Origin: Deltaproteobacteria bacterium
GTDB lineage: Bacteria > Desulfobacterota > Desulfobacteria > Desulfobacterales > Desulfatibacillaceae
Assembly (NCBI GenBank): GCA_019308705.1
Contig: JAFDHW010000152.1
Span: 1-6,203 of the forward strand
Reading direction: 5' to 3'
DNA length: 6,203 bases
Shown here: piece by piece, positions 1 to 5,065 of the stretch
How the letters are laid out: the number at the start of each line of letters is the position of its first letter
Numbering within the stretch: the first letter of the stretch is position 1
The notes under the pieces: generated by a model
Seen by the model: only the letters and a program-made list of their open reading frames with translations
Told to the model about the DNA's origin: nothing
Databases searched by the model: none
Made by a program: the position numbers and the translations under genes

Positions 1-95
1 TGGAGGGCAAGCGCCTGCGGGCGGATCGTCTTATCTTCCGGTCCTTTGACGCGGATAACGTGAACGTGGCCCGGAAGATGGAGAAGCCGGGCTAA
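1..95 (+). CDS. 3' end of an unidentified protein (partial)
   Basis: An open frame enters from the left edge, reading from base 3, and ends at a TAA at 93-95. It gives about 30 residues, beginning EGKRLRADRLIF and ending NVARKMEKPG. The tail is charged (many K, R, D, E), has no membrane segment and ends in a short basic stretch. I do not recognise the family; this is too little sequence for a domain call. The stop lies only 7 bases from the stop of the opposing lipoprotein gene, so the two genes converge. The frame is believable because it is uninterrupted, ends exactly where the convergent gene ends, and shows G/C-rich third positions like its neighbours. Confidence 0.55.
   Translation, partial: EGKRLRADRLIFRSFDADNVNVARKMEKPG
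69..92. terminator. Weak inverted repeat between convergent genes, possible terminator
   Basis: GCCCGG (69-74) can pair with CCGGGC (87-92) around a 12-base loop. The repeat lies in the last codons of the partial gene, next to the 3' end of the convergent lipoprotein gene. On the plus strand it is followed by TAACGTTTCCC, so the T tract is poor; on the minus strand there is none. The position suits a terminator, but the structure is weak and could be chance in GC-rich coding DNA. Confidence 0.22.
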
Positions 96-102
96 CGTTT
101 CC

Positions 103-1008
103 CTAGTCCGCGGTCACCCATCCGCCGGGGCCGGGCAGGGAGCCTTCCGTCAGTTCCAGGGCGGCCTGGTTTTCCGAAACCGACGCCACCCGTGCCTTGC
201 CGGTTTCCGGCCCGGGGACGACGTAGGAACGGGAGACGGTTCCCGCCACGGTTTCGCCGCGTTCGTGCACGGACAGGATGTCCCCGATAGAAAGCCCCTG
301 GGCGGCCCCCGCGGTGATGGTCAGGTCCTTTCCCTCGGCGGAAACGATGAAGGCCCGCCAGCGGATGTCGGGCAGGGCGTTGCAGAGTTCATGGGTCGCC
401 TGGGCGGAAAGCTCGCCCCGCAAATCCGCCGGGCAATACCCCACGGCTTCCACCTCCATGCCTTTTTGCTTCTTTTTTTCCAATAAAGATTCGCAGGTTA
501 TGGTTTTGTCGAGCACCTTGGCCCCGGTGAGGGTGTCGTAGACCCACAGGTTCATCTGGGCCTGGATCATGGGAACCTCGTCGCGGAACCCGTAGATGCC
601 GCGTTTTTCCTTGGTGATGATGGACCTCCACAGGATGCCGCCCAGGACCAGGTTCGCTCCTTGTTCCCTGGCCCGGCCAGTGAAGGCGCCGGCTTTGTCC
701 AGGCCCAAGGGGGAGGTGGCGGGAGGAGCGGCGTTTTCGGGCGCAAGGTCCATGAAAACGGCCCGGTCCTTGCACCACTGGGCGGCTTCGGAGACAACCG
801 CGCCGGCGAGGCCCGGGTCCAGGGAGACCTGGTCCCCGGTGGCGTCGGAAAAGGGAACCACGGCCACGGCGTGGGCGTAGTCCGCCGGGGGCGCAAAGCC
901 GGACAGGGTTTGTTTTCCGGCTTTCCCCACCCGTTCGACCGCGGTGCAGCCGGACAGCAACAGGACGAGGGCCAAGGCAAGGCGGCAAATGGCACGTGTT
1001 CTTTTCAC
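103..1008 (-). CDS. Outer-membrane lipoprotein, CsgG/TolB-like N-domain plus FlgT-like C-domain
   Basis: This is a 301-residue secreted lipoprotein. The N-terminus is a lipoprotein signal: basic MKRTRAICR, a hydrophobic stretch, then lipobox LLSGC with Cys21 as the lipidated residue. Thr at +2 is compatible with outer-membrane sorting. Residues about 45-175 carry the look of CsgG/LpoB/TolB-N-like domains: AVAVVPFSDATGDQ (47-60), then ANLVLGGILW (118-127) and a stretch naming a 'conventional' beta strand (MNLWVYDTLTGAKVLDKT, 152-169). Residues about 218-299 resemble the C-terminal domain of flagellar protein FlgT (FIVSAEGKDLTITAGAAQGL then IGDILSVHERGE), a small beta domain. The start is GTG at 1006-1008, supported by an AAGGAA 9 bases upstream. 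It lies 6 bases after queF and is probably co-transcribed. Role unknown: by analogy, an envelope assembly or adaptor protein. The domain calls are from memory of the families, not from a search. Confidence 0.82.
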   Translation of the reverse strand: MKRTRAICRLALALVLLLSGCTAVERVGKAGKQTLSGFAPPADYAHAVAVVPFSDATGDQVSLDPGLAGAVVSEAAQWCKDRAVFMDLAPENAAPPATSPLGLDKAGAFTGRAREQGANLVLGGILWRSIITKEKRGIYGFRDEVPMIQAQMNLWVYDTLTGAKVLDKTITCESLLEKKKQKGMEVEAVGYCPADLRGELSAQATHELCNALPDIRWRAFIVSAEGKDLTITAGAAQGLSIGDILSVHERGETVAGTVSRSYVVPGPETGKARVASVSENQAALELTEGSLPGPGGWVTAD

Positions 1009-1014
1009 GGGCGG

Positions 1015-1389
1015 TTATTCCTTTTCGTAGCTTGCGGTGGCCGTGGTGCGGATGCCCCCGCGGGGGGTGAAACATCCCGTCACCGACAGCCTCTTGGGAG
1101 ACAATACCGCCACCAGGTCCTCCAGGATGCGGTTCACCGCGTGCTCGTAGAAGATGCCGTGGTTGCGGTACTGGAGAAAATAATATTTCAGGCTTTTCAG
1201 TTCCACGATCTTTTGGGCCGGCACGTAGGTGACTGTGATGGTGCCGAAGTCCGGAAGTCCGGTCATGGGGCAGAGGGAGGTGAACTCGGGCTGCTCGATG
1301 ACGATCTCGATGTCCCGCGTGCCCGCGTACTGGTAGTCCATGGCGGAAAGCACGCCGCGGTCGGGTTGTTTTGCGTTTTTTTGCGTCAT
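1015..1389 (-). CDS. queF: NADPH-dependent 7-cyano-7-deazaguanine (preQ0) reductase, short type
   Basis: QueF reduces the nitrile of preQ0 to the amine of preQ1 using NADPH, a cytoplasmic step of queuosine synthesis for tRNA wobble modification. At 124 residues this is the short single-domain (tunnelling-fold) type, somewhat shorter than the B. subtilis enzyme and about half the E. coli two-domain form. All expected landmarks are visible: the nucleophile Cys40 and the acid Asp47 in FTSLCPMTGLPDFG; the QueF signature ELKSLKYYF starting at Glu63; and Glu82 in RNHGIFYEH for substrate binding. The spacings Cys-Asp (7), Asp-Glu63 (16) and Asp-Glu82 (35) match B. subtilis Cys55, Asp62, Glu78 and Glu97. 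ATG at 1387-1389 has AGGA upstream. It heads a probable two-gene unit with the lipoprotein and is divergent from the metallo-hydrolase gene. No preQ1 riboswitch is visible in its leader. Confidence 0.96.
   Translation of the reverse strand: MTQKNAKQPDRGVLSAMDYQYAGTRDIEIVIEQPEFTSLCPMTGLPDFGTITVTYVPAQKIVELKSLKYYFLQYRNHGIFYEHAVNRILEDLVAVLSPKRLSVTGCFTPRGGIRTTATASYEKE
1018..1023 (-). promoter_or_regulatory. Ribosome binding site that supports a GTG start
   Basis: On the minus strand AAGGAA lies in the last codons of queF, with 9 bases to the GTG at 1008. It supports GTG as the lipoprotein start and suggests that ribosomes finishing queF help load the next gene. No ATG earlier in this frame is possible without running back into queF. 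Confidence 0.55.
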
Positions 1390-1421
1390 GGCGTATGTCC
1401 TGTTTGTGTTCTCTTCTCCGA

Positions 1422-1448
1422 ATTACCCCACACAACGGACAGGGTCAA
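1422..1448 (-). promoter_or_regulatory. Candidate sigma-70 promoter for queF
   Basis: On the minus strand, TTGACC (complement of 1443-1448, five of six matches to TTGACA) is followed after 15 bases by GGTAAT (complement of 1422-1427, four of six), with TGG just before it as a possible extended -10. The spacer is short and the -10 lacks its first two consensus bases, so this is only a candidate. It would leave a short leader before the ATG at 1389. Confidence 0.3.
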
Positions 1449-1454
1449 TGGGAT

Positions 1455-1480
1455 CGCCCGGAAACCGGGCGTTTTCGCCC
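1455..1480. repeat. Nested inverted repeats between divergent promoters
   Basis: CGCCCGG (1455-1461), AAA, CCGGGCG (1465-1471) is a perfect 7-base-pair hairpin followed on the plus strand by TTTT. The right arm can instead pair in GGGCG (1467-1471), TTTT, CGCCC (1476-1480). The two hairpins share bases and exclude each other. The element sits between the -35 boxes of the candidate queF and metallo-hydrolase promoters. On the plus strand the first hairpin plus TTTT looks like a short intrinsic terminator; as DNA, the symmetry would suit an operator. Which, if either, is used cannot be read from the sequence. Confidence 0.45.
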
Positions 1481-1489
1481 AACAAGTGC

Positions 1490-1517
1490 TTGACACGGCT
1501 AGAATCGCTCTGTTACT
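1490..1517 (+). promoter_or_regulatory. Candidate promoter for the metallo-hydrolase cluster
   Basis: A perfect -35 hexamer TTGACA lies at 1490-1495. The best-placed -10 is GTTACT at 1512-1517, with a 16-base spacer but only three of six consensus matches. A better hexamer, TAGAAT at 1500-1505, is only 4 bases from the -35 and has no good partner further upstream. The -35 is convincing, the -10 is not; the promoter may need an activator or a different sigma factor. Confidence 0.4.
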
Positions 1518-1523
1518 CCCCAT

Positions 1524-1532
1524 GGAGGAGGA
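1524..1532 (+). promoter_or_regulatory. Strong ribosome binding site of the metallo-hydrolase
   Basis: GGAGGAGGA lies 6 bases before the ATG at 1539. It fixes the start of the hydrolase and suggests efficient translation. Confidence 0.8.
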
Positions 1533-1538
1533 ATCCCC

Positions 1539-2357
1539 ATGAAAATCAAGTACTATGGGGTTAGGGGTTCCGTGCCCACCCCGGGAAGGGATACCATTCG
1601 CTACGGGGGAAACACCCCCTGCGTGGCGGTGTGGTGCGGCGACGACCTGGTTATCCTGGATGCGGGCACGGGCCTGCGCGTCCTCGGCGACGACCTCATG
1701 CAGACCTCCTTCGGCCAGGGCAAGGGCCGGGCGGTCATGCTGGTGTCCCACACGCACTGGGACCACATCCAGGGGTTCCCCTTCTTCACCCCCGCCTACA
1801 TCAAGGGCAACCTGTTCCATTTGCTGGGCGTGCACCAGATCAACAAGGGCCTGGAAATGGCCATGCACCACCAGCAGCAGTACCAGAACTTCCCGGTGCT
1901 GCTTTCCCAGATGCCCTCGCGTATCACCTTCAACGCCATGGAGGAGGGCAGCGTGCGCCAGATGGGCGGCATCCGCATCCTCACCACGGAACTGAACCAT
2001 CCCGGCGGCTCCTTCGCCTACCGCATCGAGTACCAGGACAAGGTGGTGGTCTACGCCACGGACACGGAACATTACACCAACGTGGACCTAAGGCTGCTTA
2101 CCCTGGTGCGCGACGCGGATGTCTTGATCTACGACTGTCACTTCACCGAGGAAGAGTACAAGAACCACCGCGGGTGGGGCCACTCCACCCCGGACCAGGG
2201 CATCAGGCTGGCCAAGGAGGCGGGGGCCAAGCAGCTGCACCTGTTCCACCACAACCCCAGCCACAAGGATCCCCAGATGGACGAGATCGTGGAAGCCGCC
2301 CAGAAGGAGTTTGACGGAGCCTTCGCGGCCATCGAGGGCTGGGAGGTGGAAATCTGA
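1539..2357 (+). CDS. MBL-fold metallo-hydrolase, PhnP/RNase Z-like
   Basis: This 272-residue cytoplasmic protein has a complete metallo-beta-lactamase fold. The metal ligands are all present: the H-x-H-x-D-H motif at His71, His73, Asp75 and His76 (SHTHWDHIQG), His154 (ELNHPGG), Asp175 (YATDTEH) and His237/His238 (LFHHNPSH), in the order expected for a two-zinc site. N-terminal YYGVRGSVPTPG and YGGNTPC, and C-terminal GWGHSTPDQG (212-221), are typical of the PhnP-like group (COG1235) related to RNase Z. Members of that group hydrolyse phosphodiester bonds, including cyclic phosphates, but the substrate here is unknown. There are no phn genes nearby, so a phosphonate role is not supported. No signal peptide. 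It leads a plus-strand cluster; its TGA overlaps the start codon of the next gene by one base. Confidence 0.93.
   Translation: MKIKYYGVRGSVPTPGRDTIRYGGNTPCVAVWCGDDLVILDAGTGLRVLGDDLMQTSFGQGKGRAVMLVSHTHWDHIQGFPFFTPAYIKGNLFHLLGVHQINKGLEMAMHHQQQYQNFPVLLSQMPSRITFNAMEEGSVRQMGGIRILTTELNHPGGSFAYRIEYQDKVVVYATDTEHYTNVDLRLLTLVRDADVLIYDCHFTEEEYKNHRGWGHSTPDQGIRLAKEAGAKQLHLFHHNPSHKDPQMDEIVEAAQKEFDGAFAAIEGWEVEI
2342..2350 (+). promoter_or_regulatory. Near-consensus ribosome binding site of the 60-residue gene
   Basis: GGAGGTGGA lies inside the last codons of the metallo-hydrolase, 6 bases before the ATG at 2357. It is close to the ideal anti-16S sequence and is the best single reason to accept the small downstream gene as translated. 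Confidence 0.75.
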
Positions 2358-2539
2358 TGGCAAAGGCCGAGGACAAGTATCTTCAGGTGGCCAAGGAGAT
2401 CGCGGTGAAGTTCATCGAGGTGGGCCGCATCAGTCCCGCCGGGTTCGGCGACGTGTTCAACGAGATCTACCGGGGGGTGAAGGACGCGGTGGAGAACAAC
2501 CCCCCGGCGCGCCGCCGGCCGCCGGACAACGCCGAATAA
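2357..2539 (+). CDS. Small 60-residue protein, function unknown
   Basis: This gene starts on the last base of the metallo-hydrolase stop codon (TGATG) and has a near-consensus ribosome binding site 6 bases upstream, so coupled translation is very likely. The protein appears to be two amphipathic helices (about residues 5-22 and 28-46, YLQVAKEIAVKFIEVGRI and GFGDVFNEIYRGVKDAV) followed by a disordered, basic, proline-rich tail (PPARRRPP). There is no signal peptide, membrane segment or Cys/His metal site. The helical part faintly resembles the N-terminal half of MucR/Ros regulators, but the zinc finger is absent; this resemblance is impressionistic. Small size and position suggest a partner or regulator of the hydrolase, which is inference. 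I am sure it is a gene, not what it does. Confidence 0.8.
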   Translation: MAKAEDKYLQVAKEIAVKFIEVGRISPAGFGDVFNEIYRGVKDAVENNPPARRRPPDNAE

Positions 2540-2551
2540 CCCCCCTCCCCC

Positions 2552-3433
2552 ATGCACACCGTTTCCGTCATCATCCCCCACTACGGGGACGCGGCCCGGT
2601 TGTCCTCCTGCCTGGCCGCCGTGCGCTCTGCGGGCGGAAGCCCGGAGATTTTGGTGGTGGACAACTCCCGAAACCCCGCCGCGGCCCGGGCGGCAAAGGC
2701 CCACGGCGCGCGCCTCCTCGTCCCGGAAACCAACCTGGGCTACGGCCCGGCCTGCAACCTGGCGGCAAAGGAGGCAAACGGCACGCTTCTGGTTTTTTTG
2801 AACAACGACGCCCTTCCCCGGCCCGGCTGGCTCCCCCCCCTGGTCCAGGCCCTGGCCCGAAACCCCAACGCCGCCGCCGCAGGTCCCAAGCTCCTGTTCG
2901 CCCACGACCCGTCCGTCATCAATTCCGCGGGCGGCGAAATCCTGTACCACGGCGCGGGAAAAGACCGCGGCCGGGGAAAGGCCGATTCCCCGGCGTTCGA
3001 CATCTCCGGCCCCTGCGACTACGTGTCCGGGGCGGCCATGATGGTGCACAAGGAAACGTTTTTCGCCGCGGGCGGCTTCGATCCCCGCTTCTTCTTGTAC
3101 AACGAGGACGTGGACCTCTGCTGGCGCTTCGCCCGCATGGGCAAAACCATCCAGTACGTTTCCGCCTCGGTGGTCTTCCATGCGGAATCCGCCACCACGG
3201 GCAAAGGCGCAACCCCCCAAAAAATTTTCTTTCACACAAAAAACAGCTTCCTTACGGCCGTAAAGAACCATCCCAAGCGCCATCTCCCGCCGGCCATCGC
3301 CCTGCATTCAGGGTATAATCTATTGAAAATAATGGCTTTTGCCATAACAGCCAGGCCGGCCCGGGCCTCCGCTTTGGCGCGCGCCCTGGCGGAAGGATGG
3401 AAAGAGGCTTTTTTGGGGGAGAGACTTTTTTGA
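2552..3433 (+). CDS. Family 2 glycosyltransferase, rhamnosyltransferase-like
   Basis: This 293-residue GT-A fold enzyme transfers a sugar from a nucleotide-sugar to a glycan acceptor at the cytoplasmic face. Visible marks are the N-terminal nucleotide-binding strand VSVIIPHYGD (4-13), EILVVDNS (32-39), N-L-G-Y-G (61-65), the metal-binding NND triad at 84-86 (LLVFLNNDALPRPGW), DYVSGAAMMV (156-165), GGFDPRFFLYNEDVDLCWR (174-192) with catalytic-region ED, and FHAES (209-213). These fit the WbbL/RfbF-like branch that often adds rhamnose in O-antigen or other surface glycans; donor and acceptor cannot be told. No transmembrane helix is evident. It starts 12 bases after the small gene. There is no Shine-Dalgarno: the bases before ATG are almost all C, so translation may depend on coupling. 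No sugar-synthesis or polymer-export genes are in view. Confidence 0.9.
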   Translation: MHTVSVIIPHYGDAARLSSCLAAVRSAGGSPEILVVDNSRNPAAARAAKAHGARLLVPETNLGYGPACNLAAKEANGTLLVFLNNDALPRPGWLPPLVQALARNPNAAAAGPKLLFAHDPSVINSAGGEILYHGAGKDRGRGKADSPAFDISGPCDYVSGAAMMVHKETFFAAGGFDPRFFLYNEDVDLCWRFARMGKTIQYVSASVVFHAESATTGKGATPQKIFFHTKNSFLTAVKNHPKRHLPPAIALHSGYNLLKIMAFAITARPARASALARALAEGWKEAFLGERLF

Positions 3434-3450
3434 AACACCGTTTCTCCCCC
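3415..3450. repeat. Inverted repeat at the convergent glycosyltransferase/glpK junction
   Basis: GGGGGAGAGA (3415-3424) pairs with TTTCTCCCCC (3441-3450), ten pairs with one G-T, around a 16-base loop that contains the glycosyltransferase stop codon. Inside, GAAAC-ACC-GTTTC (3432-3444) is an alternative small hairpin. On the plus strand only AACCTTCTTT follows, and on the minus strand an A run follows, so neither direction gives a classic terminator T tract. Its place between two convergent 3' ends still makes a transcription-ending role plausible. Confidence 0.4.
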
Positions 3451-3458
3451 AACCTTCT

Positions 3459-4934
3459 TTACGCCATTTCCACCGCCTTTTCCCACCTTGTGAGGATTTC
3501 TTCGCGTTCCTGTTCGTCCATCCGAGGGGTGAATTCGCGGTCTTGTTGCCAGACGCGGGCGATTTCGCCGGTGTTCTGGAAGAGGCCTGCGCCCAGGCCG
3601 GCGAGGAAGGCGGCGCCCAGGGCGGTGGTTTCCAGCATTTGAGGGCGGATGATCTTCCTGCCCAAAAAATTCGCCTGCATTTGCATGAGCAGGTTGTTGG
3701 CGGCGGCGCCGCCGTCGGCCTTGAGCGAGACCAGGGTCTTGCCGCTGTCGGCTTCCATGGCCTTCAGGATTTCCACGTTTTGCAGGGCGATGCCTTCCAG
3801 GGCGGCCCGGGCGATGTGGGCGGCGGTGGTGCCCCGGGTCATGCCGCAAATGAGCCCCCGGGCGGCGGGCTTCCAGTGGGGCGCGCCCAAGCCGGTGAAG
3901 GCGGGGACCAGGGTTACGCCGCCGGTGTCCGGCACCTGCCCGGCCAGGGCCTCCACCTCGGGGGCGGCCTTGATGAGGCCCAGTCCGTCCCGCAGCCACT
4001 GGACCACGGCCCCGGCCATGAACACGCTGCCTTCCAGGGCGTAGATGGTTTTGTCCCCGGTTTTCCAGGCCACGGTGGTCAACAGGCCGTTTCGGCTTTT
4101 CACCGGCTCCGTGCCCGTGTTCATGAGCAGAAACGCGCCGGTGCCGTAGGTGCACTTTGCCTCGCCGGGGGAAAAGCAGGCCTGGCCGAACAGGGCGGCC
4201 TGCTGGTCTCCGGCCATGCCGCACACGGGAATGCCGTCGGGAAGCCCCGGCACGTTCTTGGTGGTCCCGTACACCTGGGCGCAGGGCACGATCTCCGGCA
4301 GGATGGAGCGGGGCACGCCCAACATGCCGCACAGCTCGTCGTCCCAGGCCTGGGTCTTCAGGTTCATGAGCAGGGTGCGGGAGGCGTTGGACGCGTCGGT
4401 GACGTGGACGCCGCCGGTGAGCTTGTACACCAGAAAAGAGTCCACCGTGCCGGCGGCGGCGCGGCCGGCCTCGGCCTCCTCGCGCACGCCGGGCGCGTTC
4501 TCCAGCAGCCAGGCGAACTTGGTGCCCGAAAAGTAAGGGTCCAGGATCAGCCCGGTCTTGTCCACGAAGGCGGGTTCCAGGCCCTTTTCCTTCAAATCCG
4601 CGATCTTGTCCGCGGTGCGGCGGCACTGCCACACGATGGCGTTATACAGGGGTTTGCCGGTGTTTTTGTCCCACATCACGGCGGTTTCCCGCTGGTTGGT
4701 GATGCCCACGGCGCGGAGGGACTTGGCCGCTTCCGGGTCCTTGGCCAGGGCGTAGGAAACCGCCTTTTCCACGGATTCCCAAATGTGTTGGGGATCGTGC
4801 TCCACCCATCCGGGCCGGGGATAGATCTGGGGGAACTCCTGGTAGCCCCGGGCAAGCACCCGGCAGGCGGTGTCCATGAGCATGGCCGTGGTTCCGGTGG
4901 TTCCCTGATCGATGGACAGAATCACATCAGGCAT
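3459..4934 (-). CDS. glpK: Glycerol kinase
   Basis: GlpK phosphorylates glycerol with ATP to sn-glycerol 3-phosphate, trapping it in the cytoplasm for lipid synthesis or oxidation. The 491 residues match the usual length (about 500) of this FGGY-family kinase. Phosphate loop DQGTTGTTA (9-17); glycerol-binding NQRE (80-83), Tyr134 in DPYFSGTK, and Asp243 in [13 protein letters not shown], the catalytic base position (E. coli Asp245); KCTYGTGAF (260-268); [11 protein letters not shown] (344-354); and the ATP-site [10 protein letters not shown] (405-414). ATG at 4932-4934 has a partial AAGGGA about 7 bases upstream. The C-terminal EIIA-Glc-binding loop of the E. coli enzyme (around PGIETTER) is not kept; here it reads [11 protein letters not shown], so control by that route is unlikely. 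No glpF or glpD is adjacent, and the gene is set off from the upstream gene by a terminator. Confidence 0.97.
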   Translation of the reverse strand: MPDVILSIDQGTTGTTAMLMDTACRVLARGYQEFPQIYPRPGWVEHDPQHIWESVEKAVSYALAKDPEAAKSLRAVGITNQRETAVMWDKNTGKPLYNAIVWQCRRTADKIADLKEKGLEPAFVDKTGLILDPYFSGTKFAWLLENAPGVREEAEAGRAAAGTVDSFLVYKLTGGVHVTDASNASRTLLMNLKTQAWDDELCGMLGVPRSILPEIVPCAQVYGTTKNVPGLPDGIPVCGMAGDQQAALFGQACFSPGEAKCTYGTGAFLLMNTGTEPVKSRNGLLTTVAWKTGDKTIYALEGSVFMAGAVVQWLRDGLGLIKAAPEVEALAGQVPDTGGVTLVPAFTGLGAPHWKPAARGLICGMTRGTTAAHIARAALEGIALQNVEILKAMEADSGKTLVSLKADGGAAANNLLMQMQANFLGRKIIRPQMLETTALGAAFLAGLGAGLFQNTGEIARVWQQDREFTPRMDEQEREEILTRWEKAVEMA

Positions 4935-4966
4935 GGCTGGTCCCTTCTTTCGCGCGGCAATGAACC

Positions 4967-5005
4967 AAAAAACCGGGCCGGCCAGAAACGCGCGCCGGTC
5001 CGGTT
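4967..5005 (-). terminator. Intrinsic terminator after the FecR-fold gene
   Basis: Read on the minus strand, AACCGG (complement of 5000-5005) pairs with CCGGTT (complement of 4971-4976). After one mismatch, CCGGC (4994-4998) pairs with GCCGG (4978-4982), leaving an 11-base loop. The stem is followed at once by a run of six T (complement of 4967-4972). This is the best terminator structure in the window. It lies about 60 bases after the stop of the FecR-fold gene and before glpK, so glpK should have its own promoter or depend on read-through. Confidence 0.7.
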
Positions 5006-5021
5006 CTATGGTCGGGCAGGA

Positions 5022-5063
5022 TGCCGGCGGCCTTAGGCCGTGGGTTTTCCGGCACCCGGAAAA
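5022..5063. repeat. Two overlapping inverted repeats downstream of the FecR-fold gene
   Basis: TTTTCCGG (5045-5052), CAC, CCGGAAAA (5056-5063) is a perfect 8-base-pair hairpin directly after the FecR-fold stop codon. CGGCC (5028-5032), TTA, GGCCG (5036-5040) is a second hairpin, extended by TGCCGG (5022-5027) pairing with CCGGCA (5049-5054) across an 8-base bulge. The outer arm competes with the first hairpin. Neither is followed by a T tract on either strand. They could protect the 3' end of the mRNA or be a small dispersed intergenic repeat. Confidence 0.4.
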
Positions 5064-5065
5064 AA

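Noticed and set aside
389..1435. 348-codon minus-strand frame across queF and the lipoprotein
   Set aside because: Out of frame with both real genes; composition is R/H/G/P-rich and no domain is seen.
1390..1538. preQ1 riboswitch upstream of queF
   Set aside because: I looked on the minus strand for the preQ1-I hairpin with its A-rich tail and found only the GC palindrome, which lies upstream of the candidate promoter and so would not be transcribed.
2138..3307. 389-codon minus-strand frame opposite the hydrolase end, small gene and glycosyltransferase
   Set aside because: It crosses three well-supported plus-strand genes and has low-complexity G/R/V composition without motifs.
3314..3319. 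Perfect TATAAT inside the glycosyltransferase gene
   Set aside because: The hexamer 17 bases upstream is CGGCCA, nothing like a -35, and no plus-strand gene follows; probably chance in a locally AT-rich patch.
3232..4632. 466-codon minus-strand frame overlapping glpK and part of the glycosyltransferase
   Set aside because: It is out of frame with glpK on the same strand, strongly R/G/P-rich, and shares no protein-like pattern; a shadow frame.
3543..5036. 497-codon open frame on the plus strand, opposite glpK
   Set aside because: It lies antisense to an unmistakable glycerol kinase, is rich in G, H and A with no recognisable domain, and is explained by the lack of stop codons in GC-rich DNA.
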